Assembly (NCBI RefSeq): GCF_014646375.1
Contig: NZ_BMNI01000001.1
Location: 517,949-581,948 of the forward strand
DNA: 64,000 nucleotides
Source of the DNA: Nocardioides phosphati
Lineage (GTDB): Bacteria > Actinomycetota > Actinomycetes > Propionibacteriales > Nocardioidaceae
Direction: 5' to 3'
Of the stretch, positions 24,100 through 32,251 are shown in pieces; the stretch's first letter is position 1, and every line of letters starts with the position of its first letter. A program made the position numbers and the translations under genes. The notes below the pieces were generated by a model. That model worked only from the letters and a program-made list of their open reading frames with translations. It was not told where the DNA came from and searched no databases.

Positions 24100-24786
24100 T
24101 CACTGTCGGGCGTCGGGTCGGGCCGACTGGTTCCTCAGGAGATCGCCGAAGACGAGTGCTCCGGCTTCGACCGCGTCAGACAGTGCGAGCACGAAGCCGT
24201 CCAGGGCGTGCGCGCTCTGGTAGGCGAGGGCATGGTCGCTGCTGGTGAAGAAGTTGATCACCGGACAGCACGTTTCAGTGAGCCGTCCCTGGCCCGACGA
24301 ACCGACGAACACGACTGCCTCAATCGGCTGCCAGGTCCAGCACCCGGCGCGGCTGCTCGCGGCGACCGGCTCATCGGTCAAGGGGTCCAGCGACTCGACG
24401 TCGACATCTCGGTCGAGCATGGCCGCGATGCCCAGGGCATCGATCGCACAGTTTGCGGACACTGTCGGGCCGTGGACGATGCGGACCTGGTGCGCTGTTG
24501 GTCCGGGTGCGAACGGGACGCCTCCGGTGATCTCTCGCCCGGCGGGGTCCAGGAACACCAGTTCCGACTCGGCCATGTGACGCAGAGCTGCGTCGAGGTC
24601 GAGGTGAAGTTCGATGGCCCAGGTCTCGAGCTGAGCGCGGGTCGGTGGCTTCCCGCTCTGTCCCAGGGCGAGCAGCGTGCGTCGGTGCAGAAGTTGCAGC
24701 GGCTCGGGAAGCGAGTTGCGCTGGGTCAGCAGCTTGTCCGCCGGTAGCCCGGTGGCTTCCAGGAGGGCACTCACTGGTGAACTCAT
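24100..24786 (-). CDS. merB: Alkylmercury (organomercurial) lyase MerB
   Basis: 228 residues. MerB breaks the carbon-mercury bond of organomercurials and passes Hg(II) to mercuric reductase. The catalytic residues are visible: SANCAIDALG (first Cys with Asp three residues on) and TETCCPVINFF (second Cys, here a CC pair). The N-terminal winged-helix-like part (RTLLALGQSGKPPTRAQLET) is usual for the family. It sits downstream of the MerA-like reductase and upstream of the MerF-like protein in the minus-strand operon. Confidence 0.9.
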   Translation of the reverse strand: MSSPVSALLEATGLPADKLLTQRNSLPEPLQLLHRRTLLALGQSGKPPTRAQLETWAIELHLDLDAALRHMAESELVFLDPAGREITGGVPFAPGPTAHQVRIVHGPTVSANCAIDALGIAAMLDRDVDVESLDPLTDEPVAASSRAGCWTWQPIEAVVFVGSSGQGRLTETCCPVINFFTSSDHALAYQSAHALDGFVLALSDAVEAGALVFGDLLRNQSARPDARQ

Positions 24787-24857
24787 GCTCTCGCTCCAAT
24801 CGTGGTGTCGAGGCCGGCCTGTCGAGCACCGAGCCCAGTTGCGCGGGTAGGTAGGGG

Positions 24858-26210
24858 TCAGAGCATGGAGCCGAGGTCTGAGCCGACCGTGGGATAGGCG
24901 GCGGTCATGGACCTCAGCTGACGGGTGGTCAGGTCGAGCTTCATCGCAAGGGCGAGGAAGTTGATCAGCTCCCCGTACTCGGGGCCCAGCAGGTGCGCGC
25001 CGACAATCCGGTCGCTAGATCGGTCGATGAGGATCTTGGCGGCCGCGGTCGTCTCACCGATCCGGTAGTTGGAGTACCAGCCACTGGTGTCGCTGTAGCG
25101 GACAGCGATATCGATGCCCTGGTCCTTGGCTTCTTGTTCGAGCATCCCTACTCGGGCGAGTTCGGGGATCGTGAAGACCGCCGTCGGGACGCCGGCGTAG
25201 TCCGGGACGGTGGTGGTGGCTTTGAGCATGTTGGACGCGGCGACCTTGCCCTCGAAGACCGCGACCGGTGTCAGCGGCATCCCGGGGGTGTTGGCTGAGT
25301 CCCCTGCGGCGTACACGGCCGGGTTCGTGGGGCTCTGCAGGTGAGCGGCGACGTGCACGCCGTGCTCGTCCCACTCGACCCCGGCAGCGTCGAGGTCCAG
25401 GCCGGCGAGCTCGGGAGTCCGGCCGGCGCCGTGGACGACGAGGTCGAACTCCAGGGTCTCGGGCTGGCCCGATCGCTCGACGCTGACCTGGTAGCCGCTC
25501 TCGGACTTCTCGATCGCGGTGATCGTCGTGGAGCGCCGAAGTTCGATCCCCGCATCGGCGCCTCGGGTGATGAGGAGCTCGACGAGGTCGGGGTCGAACC
25601 CCTTGAGGGGACGCGCCCCACGGTCGAGGATGGTCGGGGCACTGCCGGCACGGGCCGAGATGTGGGCGAACTCGAAGGAGATGAACCCACCGCCGACGAA
25701 CAGGATCCGCGGCGGGAGCACCTCCAGGTCCAGGAAGTCGGTGCTGTCGACCAGATACTCGTGACCGGGGACGTCCAGCGGGCGTGGGCGCGCCCCGGTG
25801 GCGATCAGGAAGTGCGTCGCCTCGTAGGTGTTGCCGCTGATCTCGATGCTGTTCTCATCGGTAAATCGGGCTACGCCGTGGAGGGTGTCGATGCCGTTGC
25901 CGGTGAGACTGTCCTCCATGTTCTGCGGGACCGGATCGGTGAAGCCGTGCTTGTGCTTCATCAGGTCGGCCCAGTTGATCGACAGACCGCCCTCGTCGAT
26001 GCCCTTGCCGCGCATCAGCCTGGCGCTGTCGATGATCTCGGCACCGCGGCGCAGGATCTTCTTGGGGTCGCACCCGCGCAGAGCGCAGGTGCCGCCGTAG
26101 GGGAGCGCGTCGACGATCGCGACGTTCCATCCCTTTGAAGCGCACTTGTTGGCCGCGGAGACACCCGCCATGCCGGCGCCGATGACGATCAAGTCGTAGC
26201 GCAAGGTCAT
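24858..26210 (-). CDS. MerA-like FAD/NAD(P)-dependent disulfide oxidoreductase
   Basis: 450 residues from ATG 26210. FAD-binding GAGMAGVSAA, redox-active disulfide GGTCALRGCDPKK, NAD(P) motif ILFVGGGFISFEFA, and second FAD motif YAAGDSA are all present. The C-terminal dimer domain ends AAYPTVGSDLGSML. Two features of classical mercuric reductase are missing: the N-terminal heavy-metal domain and the C-terminal Cys pair that receives Hg(II). The active-site context (ALRGCDPKK, not VNVGCVPSK) also differs. It may be a divergent mercuric reductase or a thiol reductase feeding the redox partners in this operon. Start overlaps the upstream stop by 4 bases. Confidence 0.7.
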   Translation of the reverse strand: MTLRYDLIVIGAGMAGVSAANKCASKGWNVAIVDALPYGGTCALRGCDPKKILRRGAEIIDSARLMRGKGIDEGGLSINWADLMKHKHGFTDPVPQNMEDSLTGNGIDTLHGVARFTDENSIEISGNTYEATHFLIATGARPRPLDVPGHEYLVDSTDFLDLEVLPPRILFVGGGFISFEFAHISARAGSAPTILDRGARPLKGFDPDLVELLITRGADAGIELRRSTTITAIEKSESGYQVSVERSGQPETLEFDLVVHGAGRTPELAGLDLDAAGVEWDEHGVHVAAHLQSPTNPAVYAAGDSANTPGMPLTPVAVFEGKVAASNMLKATTTVPDYAGVPTAVFTIPELARVGMLEQEAKDQGIDIAVRYSDTSGWYSNYRIGETTAAAKILIDRSSDRIVGAHLLGPEYGELINFLALAMKLDLTTRQLRSMTAAYPTVGSDLGSML

Positions 26211-26521
26211 CCCACGGTCCCGTCTTGCCGGGCGAGCGCTTCGCGGAGTTGCTCGATCGTGGGAGCGCCTGCCTGGCCGTCGGGTGTGCGGTAGACCCGG
26301 CACGACAGGCCGACGCCGGCGTCCGGCTCGGCGAAGACGTCGACTCCATCCACCAAGATGCTCGGCGAGCCGTGGAAGCCCAGTCGCTCGGCTTCCTCCA
26401 GCGTGTCGACGAGGTGCCGCGACACCGTGAGGTCCAGCCGTTCTGCGGCGATGGCGGCAAGACGCTCGTCGGCGATCTTCCAGTTCGGGCAGTCGTCGAA
26501 GTACAACAAGGCGATGTCCAT
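26207..26521 (-). CDS. Thioredoxin-like small protein, first gene of mer operon
   Basis: 104 residues. Starts MDIALLYFDDCPNW, a thioredoxin-like beta-alpha start with one Cys where a CxxC would lie, then a cis-Pro-like loop in FHGSPSILVDGVDVF and a second Cys in GLSCRVYRT. Such proteins are usually found beside merA or merB in actinobacteria and are thought to relay or bind Hg(II). First gene after the divergent promoter shared with merR; overlaps the MerA-like gene by 4 bases. Confidence 0.7.
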   Translation of the reverse strand: MDIALLYFDDCPNWKIADERLAAIAAERLDLTVSRHLVDTLEEAERLGFHGSPSILVDGVDVFAEPDAGVGLSCRVYRTPDGQAGAPTIEQLREALARQDGTVG

Positions 26522-26530
26522 GCCAGCGAC

Positions 26531-26570
26531 CGTAAACCTTCATCCATGGTGCAAGGTCAAGCGCTAGGAT
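26531..26570. promoter_or_regulatory. mer divergent promoter/operator
   Basis: Between the thioredoxin-like gene and merR lies the palindrome AACCTT-N11-AAGGT (26535-26557). On the minus strand a TTGACC -35 box overlaps its proximal arm, and a TACGGT -10-like element follows after about 20 bases, the long spacer typical of MerR-activated promoters. For merR on the plus strand, TAGGAT (26565-26570) lies 7 bases before the ATG, suggesting a leaderless transcript. Confidence 0.7.
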
Positions 26571-26576
26571 TGATCC

Positions 26577-26987
26577 ATGCTGATCGGAGAGCTCGCCAAC
26601 GCCGTCGGGCTACCCAGCCAGACCATCAGGTTCTACGAACGCAAAGGTCTACTACCCGCACCCGAACGCGGTGCCAACGGCTACCGGACCTACGACAAAT
26701 CCACGCTCGCCCGGCTGCGGTTCGTCCAGACCGCCCAGGCAGCAGGCCTCACGCTCGCCGAGATCGGCACCATCATCGACCTCCGCGACGACGGCAACGT
26801 GCCCTGCGCGCATGTCGTGAGCCTCATCGATACCAAGCTCGCGAACGTGCGTGCACGCATCAGGGACCTCGCTGCGCTGGAAACTGAGCTCGAAGGGCTC
26901 ATCGCACGCAGCCGCCGCCTTGATCCCGCCGACTGCTCCGACGCCGATATCTGCCACATCCTCTCGGCCTCTCCTCCCAACGGGTAG
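26577..26987 (+). CDS. merR: MerR-family heavy-metal-responsive regulator
   Basis: 136 residues. N-terminal MerR helix-turn-helix (IGELANAVGLPSQTIRFYERKGLLPAPER, YRTYDKSTLARLRFVQ), then the dimerisation coiled helix (IDTKLANVRARIRDLAALETEL). Cys residues suited to Hg(II) or soft-metal binding are in VPCAHVVS (before the coil) and in DCSDADICHIL at the C-terminus, the arrangement of MerR/ZntR/CueR sensors. Divergent from the mer operon with a MerR-type operator between. No Shine-Dalgarno precedes the ATG. Confidence 0.85.
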   Translation: MLIGELANAVGLPSQTIRFYERKGLLPAPERGANGYRTYDKSTLARLRFVQTAQAAGLTLAEIGTIIDLRDDGNVPCAHVVSLIDTKLANVRARIRDLAALETELEGLIARSRRLDPADCSDADICHILSASPPNG

Positions 26988-27810
26988 CGGAGCCGACCAA
27001 GAAGGTTCCGCTCGTCGTGTCCCGTTCTGTGTGAACCTCCAGGACTCCGGGGCGATGCCGGCCCGGCTGCGTCAACGGCGGCCGAACAGATTGGTAAGGA
27101 AGCCACCCTTTGGTGCGTTCGGCCTTGGGGTGGCTGAAGCGGCCCAGGTTTGATGCCGCTCCCGTTTGAGCCTACGAGGATGAGGTGCCGGTCGAACTGC
27201 ATCGATACCTGAGGGTGAGCTTTCTTGATCAGGAACGGACATGTTGCCCCGCGCGGCCGGTCGTCGTCGGAACTTTGCCCGGTCACGCCAACGCACTGCA
27301 TTTTCCCTATTGAACTTTGGCGGGCGATTCGTACCGTCCACGCTTCAGGCGTGGGTCTGCACCTCGCGTCTGTTGGTCTGTCGCGACCCGGGACACACCA
27401 GAGTCGCCACTGAACCCGGCACGCGACACTCGCTGCACCCGCCAGGTTTGCAGGAGGCGCCGCACGAACCTGTCCTTCCGACGTCACCAACTACGACCAG
27501 TCGCACGACGGTGCGACTCTGACGGACGCGCCATGGCTGACCACGGATGTTGCCCAGGCGCCGTGCGCCCCCGGAGGAAAGAGCACGATTATCGCGACCA
27601 ATGCAGTGGTCGGGACCGGCAGCGCCAGCGCGGCAGCACCGATGGGGCGGGTCACTTGGTGGGTGATCATGGCCAACTTGTCCCGTGATTTCGCGACCGT
27701 CACCGCGAGTGTCTTCGGCCTATACCCGAAGTGCCAACGCGGCTACGCCTCGTCGTCGGCTGGGAAAGATGTCGATCCAGAAGCGGCACCCCGATACCTG
27801 ACCGGGGTGC
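26988..27810. other. Long gap, no confident gene
   Basis: About 820 bases between merR and the convergent aldo/keto reductase. No frame has both a ribosome-binding site and a recognisable domain. A hairpin AGTCGCAC-gacg-GTGCGACT is at 27499-27518, without a T-run. The plus-strand frame near 27525-27740 (reading APWLTTDVAQAPCAPGGKST onward) has protein-like composition and could be a gene remnant. Confidence 0.4.
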
Positions 27811-28788
27811 TCAGTCCCCGAGGTACCAGTTCCGCTCCCACTGGTGGTTCGTCAGCTTGACCTTCTGCGCGGTCGACAGCCGGCGGCCGTCCATGGTCGC
27901 CGCGTTGCGCTCGACGTTGCGCACGGTGCGCATGCCGGCGATCACCGTAGACACCGCCGGCGATTCGAGCACGTAGCGCAGGGCCAGATCTGCCGTCTCG
28001 TCAGCAGAGATCCCGACGTCCGCCGCCAGCGCGTTGATGTGCTGCTCGACCTGCGCCGGACGGTCACCGCGGAAGTAGCCGCTGCGGAAGTCGCCCTCAG
28101 GGAACCGGGTGTCCGCCGAGATACGGCCGGTCAGACCACCCTCGTCCAGCGCCACCCGCACGATCACCCCGACGTCGTGCTCCTCACAGGCCGGGAGGAG
28201 CTGCTCCCCCGGCTGCTGGTGGAAGACGTTGTAGATGACTTGGACGCTGTCGACGACGCCGGACCTGATCAGTTCCAGTGCACTGTCCGGCTGGAAGTCG
28301 TTGATGGAGACGCCGAAGGCGCGAATCTTCCCCTCCTGCTTTAGGTCGCTGACCGTCTCCAGCCAGTCCCCGCGTCCGATCCACTCGTCGCTCCACACGT
28401 GGAACTGGAAGACGTCGAAGGCCTCCAGACCAGAGACCGCCAGGCTCTCTTCGAGGTTGGAGCGGATGTGGTCCCCGGGGAACACCTGCGCCGGGTCGAG
28501 TCCACGCGGAGCGGGGAAGGTGCCGTTCTTCGGTGGGACCTTGGTCGCTACGTACAGGTCCTGGTCCGGGTGGCGGCGTACCACCTGTCCGACCAGCCGC
28601 TCGCTCTCGCCGTAGCCGCGCGCGGTGTCGATGAAGTTCACTCCGAGCTCGATGGCTCGTTCCAGGGCCAGGAGCGACTCGTCGTCTTGGGCGCCGACCC
28701 ACCCGGCTCCGCTGCCACCGATGCCCCAGGCGCCGTAGCCGAGCGCCGACACGTTCAGGCCGGTCTTGCCCAGCTCTCGGTACTCCAC
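27811..28788 (-). CDS. Aldo/keto reductase
   Basis: 325 residues from GTG 28788 with gaggaga upstream. AKR barrel with catalytic Asp54, Tyr59 and Lys83 (FIDTARGYGESE, VATKVPP) and FQFHVWSDEW supplying the His. The NADPH-binding end is VSTVIAGMRTVRNVERNA. Uses NADPH to reduce aldehydes or ketones; substrate unknown. It lies 21 bases downstream of the alpha/beta hydrolase gene on the same strand, so the pair is one operon. Confidence 0.85.
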   Translation of the reverse strand: MEYRELGKTGLNVSALGYGAWGIGGSGAGWVGAQDDESLLALERAIELGVNFIDTARGYGESERLVGQVVRRHPDQDLYVATKVPPKNGTFPAPRGLDPAQVFPGDHIRSNLEESLAVSGLEAFDVFQFHVWSDEWIGRGDWLETVSDLKQEGKIRAFGVSINDFQPDSALELIRSGVVDSVQVIYNVFHQQPGEQLLPACEEHDVGVIVRVALDEGGLTGRISADTRFPEGDFRSGYFRGDRPAQVEQHINALAADVGISADETADLALRYVLESPAVSTVIAGMRTVRNVERNAATMDGRRLSTAQKVKLTNHQWERNWYLGD

Positions 28789-28809
28789 AGTGATCTCCTC
28801 TAGACGTGC

Positions 28810-29592
28810 TCAGTCGGTGCTGTTCAGGATCAGCCGAATCGCTTCCTGAGGTGCGTCCCACTGCGGAAAGTGACCGCACCGCTCGAACCAGTGCAGGACT
28901 GCGTCCGGGAACAGCTCCGTGGCGCGGGCAGCTTGGCTCGGCACGGTCACCAGATCGCGTCGCCCCCAGCCGATCGTGACCCGCCCCGGCACCGTGCCAT
29001 TCGGGGCGCCCTGTTGCTTGGGCCCCTTGGTCAGTGCGTCCAACGCAGCGCCAGTCGCCGGGGCATCGGCAAGCCCGCACACGTCAGGGAGCACCGTCTC
29101 AGCCGAGAGGGCCCACGGCCGAGCCGACAGCTGTGCCAGCAGCAAGGTCCTGCCGACGGGGCTGCCGAGCAGGGACGGCAATAGTCTCCGCAGCGCTCGG
29201 ACCAGAGTGATCGACGGGCGCAGCGTGGCGCCGAAGACGAAGAGCTCACGGTCGCTCCAAAAGCCCCCAGGGTCCAAGGCCACAGCATCGCCGCCGATCC
29301 CTAGACGCGCGAGCTCGAGGACTATGCGGCCGCCCATCGATTGGCCGACGGTGGCGACACCTTCCAGGCCCTGCTCAGCGATGAAGTCCGCGACGGAGTC
29401 GGTGAGGGTGGCGATCGAGACCTGGCCCGTCAGGGACGGCGTCTCGCCGAATCCCGGCAGGTCGACCGCGATCACCTCGCGGTGCTCGGCCAGCTCGTCG
29501 ATGATCGGTGCCCACGATCGCCACCCCGCGCCAAGGCCATGCACGAGCAATAGCGGGCTGCCGCTTCCGCGCCGTACGAAGTTCAACGTCAT
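28810..29592 (-). CDS. Alpha/beta hydrolase
   Basis: 260 residues. Oxyanion-loop motif HGLGAGWRSW, nucleophile elbow VGQSMGGR (Ser), acid residue in GWGRRDLVTVPS, and catalytic His in ERCGHFPQWDAP make a complete triad. The cap region (about 130-190) is helical and variable. Size and motifs fit small esterases or C-C hydrolases. First gene of an operon with the aldo/keto reductase. Confidence 0.85.
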   Translation of the reverse strand: MTLNFVRRGSGSPLLLVHGLGAGWRSWAPIIDELAEHREVIAVDLPGFGETPSLTGQVSIATLTDSVADFIAEQGLEGVATVGQSMGGRIVLELARLGIGGDAVALDPGGFWSDRELFVFGATLRPSITLVRALRRLLPSLLGSPVGRTLLLAQLSARPWALSAETVLPDVCGLADAPATGAALDALTKGPKQQGAPNGTVPGRVTIGWGRRDLVTVPSQAARATELFPDAVLHWFERCGHFPQWDAPQEAIRLILNSTD

Positions 29593-29962
29593 CGTGCAAC
29601 GCTAGCGCGCAGTCCTCGAGAATGCCCTTTGCCCCATGCGGTGGACGAGGCGTCGGTCGGCACATTGAGGGCCGACCTCCGGACCAGTGATGGAGTGGCT
29701 CAGCCGTTGGCGCCGGCTACGGCCTGGACCAGAGCGAGGCCGACCCCTGTGCCGGGAGGACAGGTAGTGCCCGTCGCTCGTATCGTCTCCTCGAGGGCTC
29801 TGCGACTCGTGGGCCGAGGGCGGTCGCACGACGTCTGGCCGAGGTCATCCACGTGGGGCTTCGTATGCTGCCAGCTCAAGCAGCGGGTGGTTGTGGTGCA
29901 ATGGGGTCCGGCCTACCCCGGACCCCGGTAGCGCGAAGCAGCTATCCAGATTCGGGGTCGAG
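29593..29962. other. Gap without a recognisable gene
   Basis: About 370 bases between the divergent hydrolase and the sigma-like gene. It should hold both promoters; no convincing frame, repeat or terminator is seen. Confidence 0.35.
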
Positions 29963-30496
29963 ATGTCCACTCCTTTCAACGAGTCACAGGCTTGGGTGCG
30001 GTCGGCGCGCGGCCGACCAGATGTGGACGACAGTTCAGGTACCGGCACGGATGCCCGTATGAGTCCTGAAGCGTTCTGGGATCTTCACGGCTCCTCGCTC
30101 TATGCGCTTGCCTGTGCGGTGATCGGTGACGAGAAAGCGGCCTCGCGTGTAGTCGCCACGGCCATGGTCGACCTCTACTCATCGGCGGGTTGGGAGGCGC
30201 GCGTGTCGCGTGGGATCACGCTCAGGTCGGCCGCCGCATGCGTCTACGACGGCTGCCGCGCCAGCCTTGCCGGGTCCTCGACGAAGCGCACCATGGCCAC
30301 CCCACCGCTGATGGTCTTGCTCGGCGAGCTGGAGGGTTGCCAACGTGCGGCGCTGGCCCTGTGTGTCTTCGGTGGACATACCTACCAACAGGCTGCGGCG
30401 CGGCTCGACTTACCCTCGGATGTAGCAGCCGATCTGTTGACATCTGGTCTACGGGACCTGTGGGCCGCGACGTTGAGAACCGGTACAACTGGGTGA
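29963..30496 (+). CDS. Sigma-70-like (ECF-type) regulatory protein, degenerate
   Basis: 177 residues from ATG 29963; ATG 30059 (MSPEAFWDLHG) is also possible. The layout resembles an ECF sigma factor: region-2-like helix FWDLHGSSLYALACAVIGDE with AMVDLYSSAG, and a region-4-like helix-turn-helix, LEGCQRAALALCVFGGHTYQ followed by AARLDLPSDVAADLLTSGLR. The usual conserved region-2 aromatic and acidic pattern is weak, so it may be an anti-sigma-like or sigma-derived regulator. No anti-sigma gene is adjacent; the IS lies 116 bases downstream. Confidence 0.5.
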   Translation: MSTPFNESQAWVRSARGRPDVDDSSGTGTDARMSPEAFWDLHGSSLYALACAVIGDEKAASRVVATAMVDLYSSAGWEARVSRGITLRSAAACVYDGCRASLAGSSTKRTMATPPLMVLLGELEGCQRAALALCVFGGHTYQQAAARLDLPSDVAADLLTSGLRDLWAATLRTGTTG

Positions 30497-30612
30497 GACG
30501 GACTGAGACAGCGGGGGCGCGGTCCCGCCGGGCATGGGGCGCTGATCCGGCGGGACCGCTACTCCGGCCGCCGCACGAGGGGTCCAACCAGAGCCGGGAC
30601 CCACCCTAGTTG

Positions 30613-32035
30613 GGTGACGTCCCGCGTCGTGGTGGAGTTTCTCGACACCGTGCGGGTCAGTGGGTTCTGATCATGCCGTCATGAGTTCGGGCTTGGCTAC
30701 CTCCTCGTGGGTCTTCTTGGTGCCGGTGACGAGTTCCATGGAGTGCTCGGACAGGTAGCGGCGTTCGGCGGTGACTTGCCACTCGTCGTGGGCCTCGACC
30801 AACACCGCGCCGGCCAGGCGGAGCAGCGCCTCGGGGTTGGGGAACACGCCGACGACGTCGGTGCGGCGCTTCACTTCCTTGTTGAGCCGCTCCAGTGGGT
30901 TGGTCGACCAGACCTTCTTCCAGTGCGAGACCGGGAAGCCGGTGAACGCGAGGAGGTCGTCGTGGGCGCTACGGAGCATCTGCTCGACCTTGGGCAGCTG
31001 CTTGCCGAGCATCACCGCGATGACGTCGAACTGCTCATGGACGTGCTCGGCATCGGGCTGGGCGAAGATCGTGCGGATCGCCGCGGCGACCATCTCGGAG
31101 TTCCCCTTTGGCACGACCGCGAGGACGTTGCGCATGAAGTGGACTCGGCATCGTTGCCAGGCCGCGCCGAGGAACACCGACGCGATTGCGGCCTTCAACC
31201 CGGTGTGCGCATCGCTGATGACCAGCTGCACGCCGCCCAGGCCGCGGGCCTTCAGACCGCGCAGGAACGCGGTCCAGAACGCGCCGTCCTCGGAGTCGCC
31301 GACGTCGAACCCGAGGACCTCACGGCGCCCGTCGGCGGTGACGCCGGTGGCGATCACGACCGCCTGGGACACCACCCGCCGGTTCACCCGAGCCTTGCAG
31401 TAGGTCGCGTCGAGGAACACGTACGGGTAGGCGATCTCGGCCAGTGACCGGTCGCGGAACGCGCCGACCTCCTCGTCGAGGTCGGCGCAGATCCGGGACA
31501 CCTCGGACTTGCTGATCCCGGTGTCCGCGCCGAGGGCCTTCACCAGGTCGTCGACCTTCCTGGTCGAGACGCCGTGGAGGTAGGCCTCCATCACGACCGC
31601 GAACAGGGCCTGGTCGACCCGGCGCCGGCGTTCGAGCAGCGAGGGGAAGAACGACCCCGCTCGTAGCTTCGGGATCCGCAGCTCCAGATCACCGGCGGTC
31701 GTGGACAGGGTCCGCGGCCGGGTCCCGTTGCGCTGCGCGGTCCGATCCTGACTGCGTTCCCAGGGTCCAGCGCCGATCACGCTGGTGAGCTCCGCGTCGA
31801 TCAACGCCTGGTAGATCGTCTGAGCAGCGGTGCGGACGCGGTCCTCGACCCCACCCGCCTGCATGGCTTCGAGCACCTCGAGTAGTGCAGCATTGTCCAA
31901 GGCCATCGTGCTTCGTGTCCTATCCGTGAGTTCTGTCGCAAGTACTCACTGACCGTCGCACGATGGCCGCCTACCTCACCGGCAACACGACCGCCCTCAA
32001 CGCCGAGGAACTACACCACTCGGCGGGACGTCACC
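30613..32035 (-). mobile_element. IS256-family insertion sequence, 1423 bp
   Basis: Terminal inverted repeats begin GGTGACGTCCCGC at 30613 and, on the minus strand, at 32035. Similarity continues for about 33 bases: GTGGTG, AGTT and CTCG also align. One transposase gene fills the element. The 9-bp flanking duplication and intact transposase mean it is complete and probably mobile. Confidence 0.9.
30671..31906 (-). CDS. IS256-family (Mutator) transposase
   Basis: 411 residues, full length for the family. DDE catalytic residues: Asp166 in YVFLDATYCK, Asp232 in LVISDAHTGL and Glu339 in STNPLERLNKE. Between the second and third lies C253-x2-H256 (QRCRVHFMRN), a Mutator-superfamily signature. The N-terminal DNA-binding part and the RTRPRTLSTTAGDLELRIPK-like segment (GTRPRTLSTTAGDLELRIPK) are typical. 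No frameshift. Confidence 0.95.
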   Translation of the reverse strand: MALDNAALLEVLEAMQAGGVEDRVRTAAQTIYQALIDAELTSVIGAGPWERSQDRTAQRNGTRPRTLSTTAGDLELRIPKLRAGSFFPSLLERRRRVDQALFAVVMEAYLHGVSTRKVDDLVKALGADTGISKSEVSRICADLDEEVGAFRDRSLAEIAYPYVFLDATYCKARVNRRVVSQAVVIATGVTADGRREVLGFDVGDSEDGAFWTAFLRGLKARGLGGVQLVISDAHTGLKAAIASVFLGAAWQRCRVHFMRNVLAVVPKGNSEMVAAAIRTIFAQPDAEHVHEQFDVIAVMLGKQLPKVEQMLRSAHDDLLAFTGFPVSHWKKVWSTNPLERLNKEVKRRTDVVGVFPNPEALLRLAGAVLVEAHDEWQVTAERRYLSEHSMELVTGTKKTHEEVAKPELMTA

Positions 32036-32251
32036 CCCTAGTTGCCTCCTACGGCCTCGCCTGTCTCGGGATAGCCACACCCACTCGGCCAGGAGGTATC
32101 GGAAACGGCCGCAATCCCAGCGTCATGTGAAGCGGTCGCCACAGTGCTGGGCCGTCGAGTGATGCTGGGCGTCCGCTCGCCCAACGACCGGTCGTCGCGG
32201 GCGAACGGATCGTTGGTGTCGTGGCAAACGACTTCTTTCGCAGTGCGCGAG

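Larger units (their letters stand above)
30604..32044. repeat. 9-bp target-site duplication flanking the IS
   Basis: CCCTAGTTG occurs directly outside both IS ends, at 30604-30612 and 32036-32044. IS256-family elements usually give 8-9 bp duplications. Perfect identity indicates a recent, intact insertion. (Span covers both copies.). Confidence 0.85.

Noticed and set aside
24858..26210. Calling the oxidoreductase a classical MerA
   Set aside because: It lacks the C-terminal Cys pair and N-terminal metal domain, so the symbol merA was withheld.
27225..27530. Small genes in the gap after merR
   Set aside because: No ribosome-binding sites, no domains, and composition typical of random high-GC frames.
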